Assembly (NCBI GenBank): GCA_009785655.1
Contig: WQVW01000080.1
Coordinates: 1-7,127 of the forward strand
Source: Oscillospiraceae bacterium
GTDB taxonomy: Bacteria; Bacillota; Clostridia; Oscillospirales; Oscillospiraceae
DNA length: 7,127 bases
Reading direction: 5' to 3'
Shown one piece after another: positions 1-6,004 of this stretch. A program made the position numbers and the translations under genes. The notes beneath the pieces are model-generated. The model was not told where the DNA came from. It saw only the letters and a program-made list of their open reading frames with translations, and did not search any database. Positions within the stretch are counted from its first letter, which is position 1; each line of letters starts with the position of its first letter.

Positions 1-1790
1 ACGCCGGTGGCAACATCCCAACCGAGTGCTTCAAAGAAATTGTCGGCCAGTTTTTCAACATCTACCGTCACACCCTCAAGCGGTCCGTCGGTCAGCGGGG
101 GATTGCCGATACTGCGGTCGGAGATGGTATAATTTTCCCTGCGAATCCCCTCACGTATATTGAACGCGGCGCGGATTGTGAACATGCGCAGGCCGAGTTT
201 GGTTCGCTCTTCATCTGACGTTTCCACGCCCGAGACAGCGTCGTAATATTGGAACATTGCGCTGGGATCCATCAGCATAGTGGCAAACAGGCAAAATCCA
301 GAGGAGCCGACGAATTCAGCACCTCTGAGTCCGGCTTTGTCTGGTTCGCCGGTGTTTTCATATACGTACTTCATCTCTGCCGGGCCGAATCCGAAGCCGA
401 CGCCGCGACCGCCTTTGGTGTGCCTTGCCGGAGTCGGGTCGTATTTATACGTCCTGGCCAGTGCCGGATTGTTCCGTGCGCAGTGCTGCGGGATTTCAAT
501 GCCGCTGGCTACGCCAAGGTATTCATATCCCCGGTCGAAATGCTTTGCCGCAGCCGCGCTGCCGCCGTTGAGAGGAATGCCGATCCCTTCAAACTTGCAG
601 ATACGTTCAGCCATTGCGACGATCGCGTCGGCAGCTGACCAGCGGAGATCAATACCGTCCATCTCATCAAGCGTAAACAGGCCATTTTCATAGCACTCCA
701 TCAACCAAGCCACCGTGCCGCCGAATGATATGGTATCGTATCCGTATTCGTTGCAATACCAGTTACAGATGTGGACGCTGTCGGCGTCACCGTTCAGCAG
801 CATACTGCCGAAAGCACCGCCCGTCTCATACTCGGGTCGGCAACTCTCAAAGTCATACTTGCCGGTTTTCACGTGATAGATTGCGCCGCAGCCGATCTGG
901 CAGGTGTTGCAGGCGTATTTTTTTACAAAATATCCGGAGGCATCCATCTCTTGTCCTGTCAGGGATTTCATCTGATCATCGGTCATTTCCTCCGGCAGGC
1001 CGCCCCAGTTTTTGATTCCGGCGTCTGAAATACGCACACACATCTCATACGACCCGGCGGTGCCATGATTGCTGTAACTCTGGACGCTGAAAGCACCGGG
1101 ACCTTTGGCGTATTCGGCCCAAGATTTATTCACAGCCGTGATTTCATCCGGGTTTTTCACCGGGACGGTATGCGTTCCGCGGCAGACGATGGCTTTGAGT
1201 TTCTTTGAACCAACGACAGCACCGGGGCCGCCCCTCGCGGCGGCGCGATGCCCGTCGTTCATCACAGCGGCCATGTAGGACAAATTTTCCCCACCCGGCC
1301 CAATCAGTGCCGCGCAGATATCATCGTCGCCGATTTCCGCTTTCAGTGCGGTTTCCGTTTCAGTGGTGGTTTTCCCCCACAATGCAGAGGCATCGCGGAA
1401 TTCAACTTTGCCGTTGTCTAAAAAGATATAAACAGGCTTTTCCGATATGCCTTTGACAAACACCGCGTCAAATCCCGATTTTTTCATATACGGCCCAAAG
1501 TTTCCGCCGGAATTTGCGTCGTTGAATCCGTTGGTCACCGGGGACTTGCAGACGACGGTGTATCTGCCGCCCATAAAGGATTTTGTGCCATTCACAGGGC
1601 CTGTGACAAAGCCGACGACGCTTTCTGATGAAAACACAGGCGTATTTGCAGGCATAAGTTCGTAAAGATACCTCGCGCCGAGCCCGGTTCCGCCGACATA
1701 ATCTTTTGCCCATTCTTGGTTCAAGTCCTCAATGATGTAAGATTGATCACTCAGATCTGCGATAAGCACTTTGCCTATGTATCCGTACAT
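1..1790 (-). CDS. Tungsten-type aldehyde:ferredoxin oxidoreductase (3' end outside window)
   Basis: I translated this frame by hand: it is open from an ATG at 1790 to the left edge, 596 codons without a stop. Family members are roughly 600-640 residues, so only the C-terminal tail is missing. The family oxidises aldehydes to carboxylic acids (or the reverse) with ferredoxin as electron partner, using a tungsten or molybdenum bis-pterin cofactor and one [4Fe-4S] cluster; it is cytoplasmic. The N-terminal pterin-binding domain (about residues 4-210) shows GPVNGT, KSPVTNG, DANSGGNFGP and GFDAVFVKG. The C-terminal domain carries the cluster cysteines C294, C297, C301 (CNTCQIGC) and C500 (GFC), plus PEYET with E320, YDTIS with D352, and H457 in PARHTKGG, which I match to Glu313 and His448 near the metal in the Pyrococcus enzyme (numbering from memory). 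Substrate cannot be read from sequence. It is transcribed divergently from the fatty-acid operon. Confidence 0.93.
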   Translation of the reverse strand, partial: MYGYIGKVLIADLSDQSYIIEDLNQEWAKDYVGGTGLGARYLYELMPANTPVFSSESVVGFVTGPVNGTKSFMGGRYTVVCKSPVTNGFNDANSGGNFGPYMKKSGFDAVFVKGISEKPVYIFLDNGKVEFRDASALWGKTTTETETALKAEIGDDDICAALIGPGGENLSYMAAVMNDGHRAAARGGPGAVVGSKKLKAIVCRGTHTVPVKNPDEITAVNKSWAEYAKGPGAFSVQSYSNHGTAGSYEMCVRISDAGIKNWGGLPEEMTDDQMKSLTGQEMDASGYFVKKYACNTCQIGCGAIYHVKTGKYDFESCRPEYETGGAFGSMLLNGDADSVHICNWYCNEYGYDTISFGGTVAWLMECYENGLFTLDEMDGIDLRWSAADAIVAMAERICKFEGIGIPLNGGSAAAAKHFDRGYEYLGVASGIEIPQHCARNNPALARTYKYDPTPARHTKGGRGVGFGFGPAEMKYVYENTGEPDKAGLRGAEFVGSSGFCLFATMLMDPSAMFQYYDAVSGVETSDEERTKLGLRMFTIRAAFNIREGIRRENYTISDRSIGNPPLTDGPLEGVTVDVEKLADNFFEALGWDVATG

Positions 1791-1796
1791 AAAATT

Positions 1797-1803
1797 CCGC
1801 CTC
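1797..1803 (-). promoter_or_regulatory. Ribosome binding site of the aldehyde oxidoreductase
   Basis: On the minus strand GAGGCGG lies 6 bases before the ATG at 1790 (GAGG core 9 bases away). It supports this start, and the translated N-terminus (MYGYIGKVLIADLS) looks like a normal family N-terminus. Confidence 0.6.
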
Positions 1804-1877
1804 GTTTCAGATTATTTCTGGGAAACAAAACTGACATAAATTCCAGGGGAAGCAAGAAAGTTTACCAGATAGATATT

Positions 1878-1906
1878 ATTATACAGTATCGGCAGAGATG
1901 CGTAAA
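1878..1906 (-). promoter_or_regulatory. Predicted promoter of the aldehyde oxidoreductase
   Basis: On the minus strand there is a perfect -10 box TATAAT (1883 down to 1878) preceded, after 17 bases, by TTTACG (1906 down to 1901), four of six matches to the -35 consensus. Transcription would start near 1871, leaving a leader of about 80 bases. A short dyad (AGTTT 1908-1912, AAACT 1919-1923) sits just upstream of the -35 box. This is a sequence-only prediction. Confidence 0.55.
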
Positions 1907-2009
1907 GAGTTTACTGACAAACTTTCATCCCATCGCCGAGAAAGCGAGTTTTTTCTTATCTTAAACGTGCTATATTAAGCATGGCGTGTCCGCGGCTTGC
2001 GCTAATGGT

Positions 2010-2047
2010 ATTGACAAATTGGGTGATTGAGGTTAAAATTGTCAATT
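2010..2047. promoter_or_regulatory. Candidate operator: dyad covering the fab promoter
   Basis: ATTGACAA (2010-2017) and TTGTCAAT (2039-2046) form a perfect 8-base inverted repeat with 21 bases between. The right arm is itself a palindrome, AATTG-T-CAATT (2037-2047). The arms cover the -35 box and the -10/start region, where a bound repressor would block transcription. It does not resemble the FapR or FabT boxes as I remember them, so the regulator is unknown. Part of the left arm is simply the -35 consensus, so chance symmetry is possible. Confidence 0.4.
2011..2039 (+). promoter_or_regulatory. Strong predicted sigma-A promoter of the fab operon
   Basis: A perfect -35 box TTGACA (2011-2016) is followed after exactly 17 bases by TAAAAT (2034-2039), five of six matches to the -10 consensus. 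The start of transcription would be near 2046, giving a leader of about 45 bases before fabH. This is the best promoter in the window and probably drives the whole fabH-to-fabF operon. Confidence 0.75.
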
Positions 2048-2079
2048 GAGGAACTTACTATTTTTCAAATAAAAGCATT

Positions 2080-2086
2080 GGGGCGG
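2080..2086 (+). promoter_or_regulatory. Unusual ribosome binding site of fabH (GGGGCGG)
   Basis: GGGGCGG ends 4 bases before the fabH ATG. It is a poorer match to AGGAGG than the sites of acpP, fabK, fabG and fabF. Nearly the same string occurs before fabD (4268-4274), again with a 4-base spacer ending in TAA. Confidence 0.45.
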
Positions 2087-2090
2087 CTAA

Positions 2091-3050
2091 ATGAGTTTTA
2101 AAATACTTGGTACCGGCAGCGCGCTGCCTTCGCGCAGGGTGAGCAATGAGGAGCTTTCGGGGTTTCTTGACACATCGGACGAATGGATATCACAGCGTGT
2201 CGGAATCCGTGAGCGCCGCGTGTGCACAACGGAAACAACGGCAGATCTTGCGTATAACGCGGCGTTAAAGGCACTTGACATGAGTGGTGTTGAGCCGCAT
2301 CAGCTGGATTTGATACTTTGTGCTACGGTCAGTGCCGATAACTCGGCACCGTCGCTTGCATGCTCGGTGCAGTCAATGCTGGGGGCCACGTGTCCTGCGA
2401 TGGATATAAACGCTGCCTGTTCAGGGTTTATCTACATGCTTGATACTGCCGCCGGATTCTTTGCGAGGGGCAAGGCAGAGCGTGTGCTGGTCATAGGGGC
2501 GGAGAGATTAAGCCGCCATATGGATTGGACAGATCGCGGCACAGCCGTCATATTCGGAGATGGCGCGGGTGCGATGGTGCTGGCTTCGGGAGATGCATAT
2601 ATAGCCTCGAAGCTTTTTGCGAGAGGGAGTGACACGGTGCTGGGCATACCGAATTCAGACGGTGCTTCGCCTTATTACGAGAACGCACCGAGACATCCGT
2701 TCATTTTCATGAACGGGCAGGAGACGTTTAAGTTCGCAGTGAAGGCCATGAGCACTGATCTTGAAGAAGTTGTTGAAGCGGCGGAACTTGGGTTGGAAGA
2801 CATCGCGTGGATTGTTCCGCATCAAGCAAACGCGAGGATCATAGACTCTGCGGTAAAAAAACTGGGAATTGATCCGGAGCGCTGTCTGAAAAACATCGAA
2901 AGTGTTGGAAATACATCGGCTGCAAGTGTGCCGATTCTGGCTGATGAGCTGTGCAGATCCGGCAAACTGCGCAATGGCGATTATATCGCGATGTGCAGCT
3001 TTGGGGCGGGTCTGACAAGCGCGGCATGTATTATAAGGTGGGAAGCCTAA
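2091..3050 (+). CDS. fabH: 3-oxoacyl-ACP synthase III (FabH)
   Basis: FabH starts fatty-acid synthesis by condensing an acyl-CoA primer with malonyl-ACP, releasing CO2 and CoA; it is a cytoplasmic thiolase-fold enzyme. The 319-residue length is normal. The catalytic triad is complete: C110 in NAACSGF, H244 in VPHQANARI and N274 in VGNTSAAS. The early segment DEWISQRVGIRERR (about 30-43) and the C-terminal SFGAGLTSA are also family signatures. It is the first gene of the operon, about 45 bases after the predicted transcription start, and is followed by acpP after 50 bases. Whether it prefers acetyl-CoA or branched primers cannot be decided from sequence alone. The ATG at 2091 is chosen because the protein begins at the usual point (MSFKILGTGSALP). 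Confidence 0.97.
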   Translation: MSFKILGTGSALPSRRVSNEELSGFLDTSDEWISQRVGIRERRVCTTETTADLAYNAALKALDMSGVEPHQLDLILCATVSADNSAPSLACSVQSMLGATCPAMDINAACSGFIYMLDTAAGFFARGKAERVLVIGAERLSRHMDWTDRGTAVIFGDGAGAMVLASGDAYIASKLFARGSDTVLGIPNSDGASPYYENAPRHPFIFMNGQETFKFAVKAMSTDLEEVVEAAELGLEDIAWIVPHQANARIIDSAVKKLGIDPERCLKNIESVGNTSAASVPILADELCRSGKLRNGDYIAMCSFGAGLTSAACIIRWEA

Positions 3051-3086
3051 AATCAGGCTGTAATATATTTAAATTTGAACGAATGC

Positions 3087-3093
3087 AAGGAGA
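3087..3093 (+). promoter_or_regulatory. Ribosome binding site that fixes the acpP start
   Basis: AAGGAGA ends 7 bases before ATG 3101. An in-frame ATG at 3083 and a longer open frame reaching back into fabH both exist, but they would translate this site itself or the fabH tail, so 3101 is the start. Confidence 0.85.
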
Positions 3094-3100
3094 AGAAAAA

Positions 3101-3322
3101 ATGATATTTAAGAAAATGACTGAAATAATCGCAGAGCACACAGGCGGAGACGCCGCTGAAATCACTGAAACAACCACATTTGAAGAACTGGGCGTTGATT
3201 CCCTTGATACGGTCGAAATGGTCATGAAACTTGAAGAAGAGCTTGATGTAGAGCTTGAGCTTGAAGGAAAATTCGACACAGTCGGAGATCTTGCGAAATT
3301 TATTGAGTCAAAACTAGGCTAA
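3101..3322 (+). CDS. acpP: Acyl carrier protein
   Basis: Small acidic carrier (73 residues) that holds the growing acyl chain on a phosphopantetheine arm and passes it between the Fab enzymes. The attachment serine is S34 in GVDSLDTVEMVMKLEEE, the standard DSL motif at the start of helix II. The C-terminal part reads TVGDLAKFIE, as usual for helix IV. The segment between helix II and TVGD (LDVELELEGKFD) is about two residues shorter than in common ACPs and lacks the usual IPDEDAEK-like stretch. It lies between fabH and fabK, as in other Firmicutes fab operons. The 50-base AT-rich gap before it might hold an extra promoter for this abundant protein, but I found no good pair of boxes. Confidence 0.96.
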   Translation: MIFKKMTEIIAEHTGGDAAEITETTTFEELGVDSLDTVEMVMKLEEELDVELELEGKFDTVGDLAKFIESKLG

Positions 3323-3343
3323 AAAATTAAGAGGAGCCTGTAA

Positions 3344-4291
3344 ATGATAAAAACACCGATTTGCGACCTTGTGGGTATAGAATATCCGATCTTTCAGGGC
3401 GGTATGGCCTGGATCTCAGACGGGACACTTGCCGCTGCTGTGTCAAACGGCGGTGGGCTTGGGATCATTTCAGCGATGAACGCGGACGCGGAGTATCTCC
3501 GCGGCGAAATTAATAAGGCAAGAGGACTCACAGACAAGCCGTTCGGGGTGAACATTATGCTGGCGAGTCCGTTTGCCGATGAAGTCGCGCGTGTGGCGGC
3601 GGATGAAAAAGTTCCGGTAATCACAACCGGGGCAGGGAACCCGGCGAAGTACATAGAGATGTGGCTGAAGACGGGTGCAAAAGTCATGCCGCTTGTGGCA
3701 TCTACCGCGATGGCAAAGTTGATGACTCGTGCCGGCGTTTCAGCGATTATCGCCGAAGGCAGTGAGAGCGGCGGACATATTGGCGGGACTTCAACTATGG
3801 CACTGATCCCGCAAGTGTGTGATGTGACAGCGCTCCCGGTCATTGCGGCCGGTGGAATTGCTGACGGGCGCGGTGTCGCTGCGGCATTTATGCTCGGCGC
3901 GCAAGGCGTACAGCTTGGGACACGTTTTCTCGTCGCTGATGAGTGTTCAGTGCATCCGAATTATAAGGAGAAGATTCTTAAAGCGACAGATATCTCAACA
4001 ACGACCACAGGTATGCGGTTGGGTCACCCGGTGCGCAGCTTGAAAACGCCGTTTGCAAGAGCGTTTGCGAAAGCAGAGAGTGATAACTCCGTTTCCAACG
4101 AGGAGTTAGAAGCGATGGGTGCGGGGTCGGTACGGTTTGCAGCAGTTGATGGAGATACGGAAAAAGGAACGTTCTTAGCCGGTCAAATAGCAGGGATGGT
4201 GACAAAAGAACAACCGGCGGCGGAGATTATACAAGAGATATTTACTGAGGCGGAAGCCATTTTATGTGGGGCGGATAAATGGGTAAAGTAG
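3344..4291 (+). CDS. fabK: Enoyl-ACP reductase II (FMN-dependent FabK)
   Basis: FabK performs the last reduction of each elongation cycle, turning trans-2-enoyl-ACP into acyl-ACP with FMN and a nicotinamide donor (NADH in the studied enzymes). It is a TIM-barrel flavoprotein related to nitronate monooxygenases and unrelated to FabI. The 315-residue length is typical. Visible signatures are FQGGMAWIS (17-25), GGLGIIS (37-43), TTGAGNP (94-100), and ESGGHIG with H145, matching the catalytic histidine of the pneumococcal enzyme. PVIAAGGIADG (165-175) and GVQLGTRFL (188-196) are flavin phosphate-site motifs. The position between acpP and fabD distinguishes it from stand-alone nitronate monooxygenases. 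A good site GAGGAG (3331-3336) lies 7 bases before the ATG. No fabI is seen; FabK users are generally insensitive to triclosan at this step. Confidence 0.96.
   Translation: MIKTPICDLVGIEYPIFQGGMAWISDGTLAAAVSNGGGLGIISAMNADAEYLRGEINKARGLTDKPFGVNIMLASPFADEVARVAADEKVPVITTGAGNPAKYIEMWLKTGAKVMPLVASTAMAKLMTRAGVSAIIAEGSESGGHIGGTSTMALIPQVCDVTALPVIAAGGIADGRGVAAAFMLGAQGVQLGTRFLVADECSVHPNYKEKILKATDISTTTTGMRLGHPVRSLKTPFARAFAKAESDNSVSNEELEAMGAGSVRFAAVDGDTEKGTFLAGQIAGMVTKEQPAAEIIQEIFTEAEAILCGADKWVK
4268..4274 (+). promoter_or_regulatory. Ribosome binding site of fabD inside the end of fabK
   Basis: GGGGCGG ends 4 bases before the fabD ATG at 4279 and lies within the last fabK codons. The context TGGGGCGG-N-TAAATG-N-G is the same as at fabH except for single bases. 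Confidence 0.45.
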
Positions 4292-5199
4292 TGATAATGT
4301 TCGCGGGACAAGGTGCGCAGCACCCTGGAATGGGACGCGAATTATACGAAAATAGCCCCGCCGCGCGTGAGGTGTTCGAGTGCGCGGAAAAGATCCGGCC
4401 TGGAACGATAGAACAAATCTTCAACGGCAGCGATGAGGGGATGGTGCAGACACAAAATACCCAACCATGTGTGTTTTGTGTGGATTTAGCGGCGGCGGCG
4501 GCATTGAAAGAAGCGGGAGTTATGGCGGATATGCTGGCGGGATTTTCGTTGGGAGAGCTTGCCGCACTTGCATTCTCTGGTGCTGTGACATATGAAGAGG
4601 CGTTTAAGCTTGTCTGCCGTCGTGCAGAATTTATGCAAAAAGCTTCAGAGACAATTGATGCTGGAATGGTTGCGGTGTTAAAGCTTTCAGACGACGAAGT
4701 GATAAGCCTATGCGCTGAATTTGAACAAGTTTATTCGGTGAATTTCAACTGTCCCGGGCAGGTTGTTGTTGCCGGCGTGAAGGATCAACTGGAACTGCTG
4801 AAAACCCGTGTCAAAGAAGCGGGCGGCAGAGCCATGCCGCTGAAAGTCGGCGGTGGATTCCACAGTCCGTTTATGGAGATAGCATCCGTTGCGTTCGCTG
4901 AAGTTTTGAGTCATATCGAGTTCAAAGCACCTGAAATACCGCTGTATTCAAATGTGACGGCGGAACCGTATGAGGATAATTTCAGAGCGCTTTTAGAGAA
5001 GCAGATAAAAAGCCCCGTGTTATGGGGTGCGGCGGTAGAGAACATGATTCGTGCCGGGGCTGATACGTTTATTGAGGTTGGGCCGGGCAAAACGTTGTGC
5101 GGCTTGGTTTCGCGGATATCAGACCAGGTGCGCGTATGGAATGTTGAAGATTTGGCCAGTCTGCAAAAGACTGTTGAAGGAGTAATGTCTGGTGCTTAA
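4279..5199 (+). CDS. fabD: Malonyl-CoA:ACP transacylase (FabD)
   Basis: FabD moves the malonyl group from malonyl-CoA to AcpP, supplying the extender for FabH and FabF. The 306 residues are of normal length. Motifs in order are GQGAQHPGMG (10-19), GFSLGE with the nucleophile S90, RRAEFM with the malonate-binding arginine near 114-115, GGGFHSPFM with catalytic H195, and EVGPGKTL near the C-terminus. The residue before S90 is Phe, where the E. coli enzyme has His (GHSLGE); I believe Phe is common in Firmicutes. The gene starts 13 bases before the fabK stop and ends 8 bases into fabG, so all three are probably translationally coupled. Confidence 0.97.
   Translation: MGKVVIMFAGQGAQHPGMGRELYENSPAAREVFECAEKIRPGTIEQIFNGSDEGMVQTQNTQPCVFCVDLAAAAALKEAGVMADMLAGFSLGELAALAFSGAVTYEEAFKLVCRRAEFMQKASETIDAGMVAVLKLSDDEVISLCAEFEQVYSVNFNCPGQVVVAGVKDQLELLKTRVKEAGGRAMPLKVGGGFHSPFMEIASVAFAEVLSHIEFKAPEIPLYSNVTAEPYEDNFRALLEKQIKSPVLWGAAVENMIRAGADTFIEVGPGKTLCGLVSRISDQVRVWNVEDLASLQKTVEGVMSGA
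5177..5182 (+). promoter_or_regulatory. Ribosome binding site fixing the GTG start of fabG
   Basis: AAGGAG lies 9 bases before GTG 5192. The ATG at 5185 is in the fabD frame and reaches a stop after four codons, so it is not the fabG start. Confidence 0.75.
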
Positions 5200-5920
5200 A
5201 GGAAAAGTGGCGCTGATCACAGGCGGATCCCGCGGAATCGGCAAGGCGACAGCGTTGAAACTCGCGACGCTTGGTGCTGATATTGCGGCGGTGAGCTATA
5301 ATCCTGGGGATGAAGCCGCAAGTTTATGTAAACAGCTGCAGGATATGGGTGTGAGGGCGGAGGCGTTCAAATGTGACGTTGCTGATTTCCAAGCCGCGAA
5401 AGAGACAGTGGATGCCGTGAAGGAACTATTCGGTACGGTTGATATACTGATAAACAACGCGGGAATTACACGTGATGGACTGATTATGTCGATGAAGGAA
5501 GACGCGTTTGATAGTGTTATTGACACCAATCTCAAGGGTGCGTTTAATATGATACGCCACTGTACGCCGATATTTGTTCGTCAGCGCGGCGGGAAGATTG
5601 TGAATGTCAGTTCAGTTGCCGGCATTATGGGCAACGCAGGTCAGGCGAATTACTCAGCCTCAAAAGCCGGGATGATTGGTTTGACGAAGTCAGTTGCTAG
5701 GGAGCTTGCTTCGCGCAATGTCTGCTGTAACGCGATTGCACCGGGGTTTATAGCGACAGACATGACGAAGGATATATCCCAGGATAATCCGCTGATGAAA
5801 GCGATTCCGTTGGGAAGACAAGGCCTGCCGGAAGAAGTTGCGGAACTGATTGCATTTCTATGTTCGGCTGACTATATCACAGGCGAAGTCATCCGCATAG
5901 ACGGCGGGATGGCAATATAA
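5192..5920 (+). CDS. fabG: 3-oxoacyl-ACP reductase (FabG)
   Basis: FabG reduces 3-oxoacyl-ACP to 3-hydroxyacyl-ACP with NADPH. It is a classical short-chain dehydrogenase of 242 residues. The nucleotide-binding motif TGGSRGIG is at 10-17, CDV at 61-63, NNAG at 88-91, and the catalytic residues N113 (DTNLKG), S141 (NVSSVAG), Y154 and K158 (YSASK) are all present; the C-terminus IDGGMAI is standard. The start is GTG; it overlaps the fabD stop by 8 bases, which favours coupled translation. The substrate assignment rests on operon context plus close similarity to FabG, since the dehydrogenase family is broad. Confidence 0.96.
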   Translation: MLKGKVALITGGSRGIGKATALKLATLGADIAAVSYNPGDEAASLCKQLQDMGVRAEAFKCDVADFQAAKETVDAVKELFGTVDILINNAGITRDGLIMSMKEDAFDSVIDTNLKGAFNMIRHCTPIFVRQRGGKIVNVSSVAGIMGNAGQANYSASKAGMIGLTKSVARELASRNVCCNAIAPGFIATDMTKDISQDNPLMKAIPLGRQGLPEEVAELIAFLCSADYITGEVIRIDGGMAI

Positions 5921-5921
5921 A

Positions 5922-5976
5922 CCATGCAGATGCGGCCATTGCTCGTAGAAGCCATGCAATGTGCGCCGTTGCACGT
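5922..5976 (+). repeat. Imperfect tandem repeat, period 30 bases
   Basis: CCATGCA at 5922-5928 recurs at 5952-5958, and the rest of the unit recurs with changes: GGCCATTGCTCGT (5934-5946) against CGCCGTTGCACGT (5964-5976). Ungapped comparison of the two 25-base units gives 18 identities. The second unit can form a small stem ATGTGC / GCACGT (5959-5964, 5971-5976, one G-T pair). It fills most of the fabG-fabF gap. Its function is unknown and it may be a decayed duplication. Confidence 0.55.
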
Positions 5977-6004
5977 GAGCGAAACAATTAGAGGTGAGAT
6001 GTAA
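5924..6004 (+). CDS. Possible 26-codon small ORF upstream of and touching fabF
   Basis: An ATG at 5924 opens a frame of 26 codons that ends in TAA at 6002-6004; the last A is the first base of the fabF ATG (TAATG). The peptide contains an imperfect 10-residue repeat, MQMRPLLVEA then MQCAPLHVSE, because the underlying repeat period is a multiple of three. No strong ribosome binding site precedes 5924; the nearest purine-rich string is GCGGGATGG at 5904-5912. A frame this short arises easily by chance, so it is only a candidate leader or coupling peptide. I recognise no family. Confidence 0.2.
   Translation: MQMRPLLVEAMQCAPLHVSETIRGEM

Larger units (their letters stand above)
1791..2090. other. 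Divergent intergenic region between the aldehyde oxidoreductase and fabH
   Basis: This 300-base AT-rich stretch holds no convincing gene. It contains the minus-strand promoter (1878-1906), the plus-strand fab promoter (2011-2039) and a dyad over the latter. It also contains three YTGACA words at 1831, 1914 and 2011; the last two share a longer motif. A possible second rightward start is an extended -10 TGC-TATATT (1968-1976), but its -35 region is poor. A weak stem CTGG-G-AA / TTCCAG (1818-1824, 1841-1846) lies in the oxidoreductase leader. I saw no recognisable riboswitch, including no obvious molybdenum/tungsten cofactor riboswitch, though I could not fold the RNA. Confidence 0.7.

Noticed and set aside
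249..1665. Several open frames on the plus strand inside 1-1790 (for example 249-638, 280-693, 725-1015)
   Set aside because: They lie opposite the continuous minus-strand aldehyde oxidoreductase frame, which has full family motifs. Their peptides look like antisense shadows with no recognisable domain.
1791..1872. Tungsten/molybdenum cofactor riboswitch in the oxidoreductase leader
   Set aside because: The leader is only about 80 bases and shows just one weak bulged stem. No conserved riboswitch core could be recognised by eye; a covariance-model search would settle it.
1933..1954. Possible terminator: TCGC / GCGA stem followed by six T
   Set aside because: The stem is only four base pairs with a 7-base loop, and no gene ends upstream of it on the plus strand.
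1716..1964. Plus-strand open frame of 82 codons in the divergent region
   Set aside because: It overlaps the oxidoreductase start and its predicted promoter, has no ribosome binding site worth the name, and encodes no recognisable protein.
1968..1976. Extended -10 TGC-TATATT as a second fab promoter
   Set aside because: The -35 region at the right spacing is only a T-rich run. The promoter at 2011-2039 is far better. It is kept only as a note in the intergenic entry.
3012..3066. Internal promoter before acpP (CTGACA 3012-3017 with TATAAG or TAATAT)
   Set aside because: The spacing to TATAAG is only 14 bases, and TAATAT has no -35 box at a suitable distance.
2951..3100. Longer acpP start reaching back into fabH
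   Set aside because: It would translate the fabH tail out of frame and the ribosome binding site. The normal ACP N-terminus begins at 3101.
5924..6003. Degenerate second acyl carrier gene between fabG and fabF
   Set aside because: There is no DSL motif in any frame and the gap is too short. The sequence is a simple two-unit repeat.
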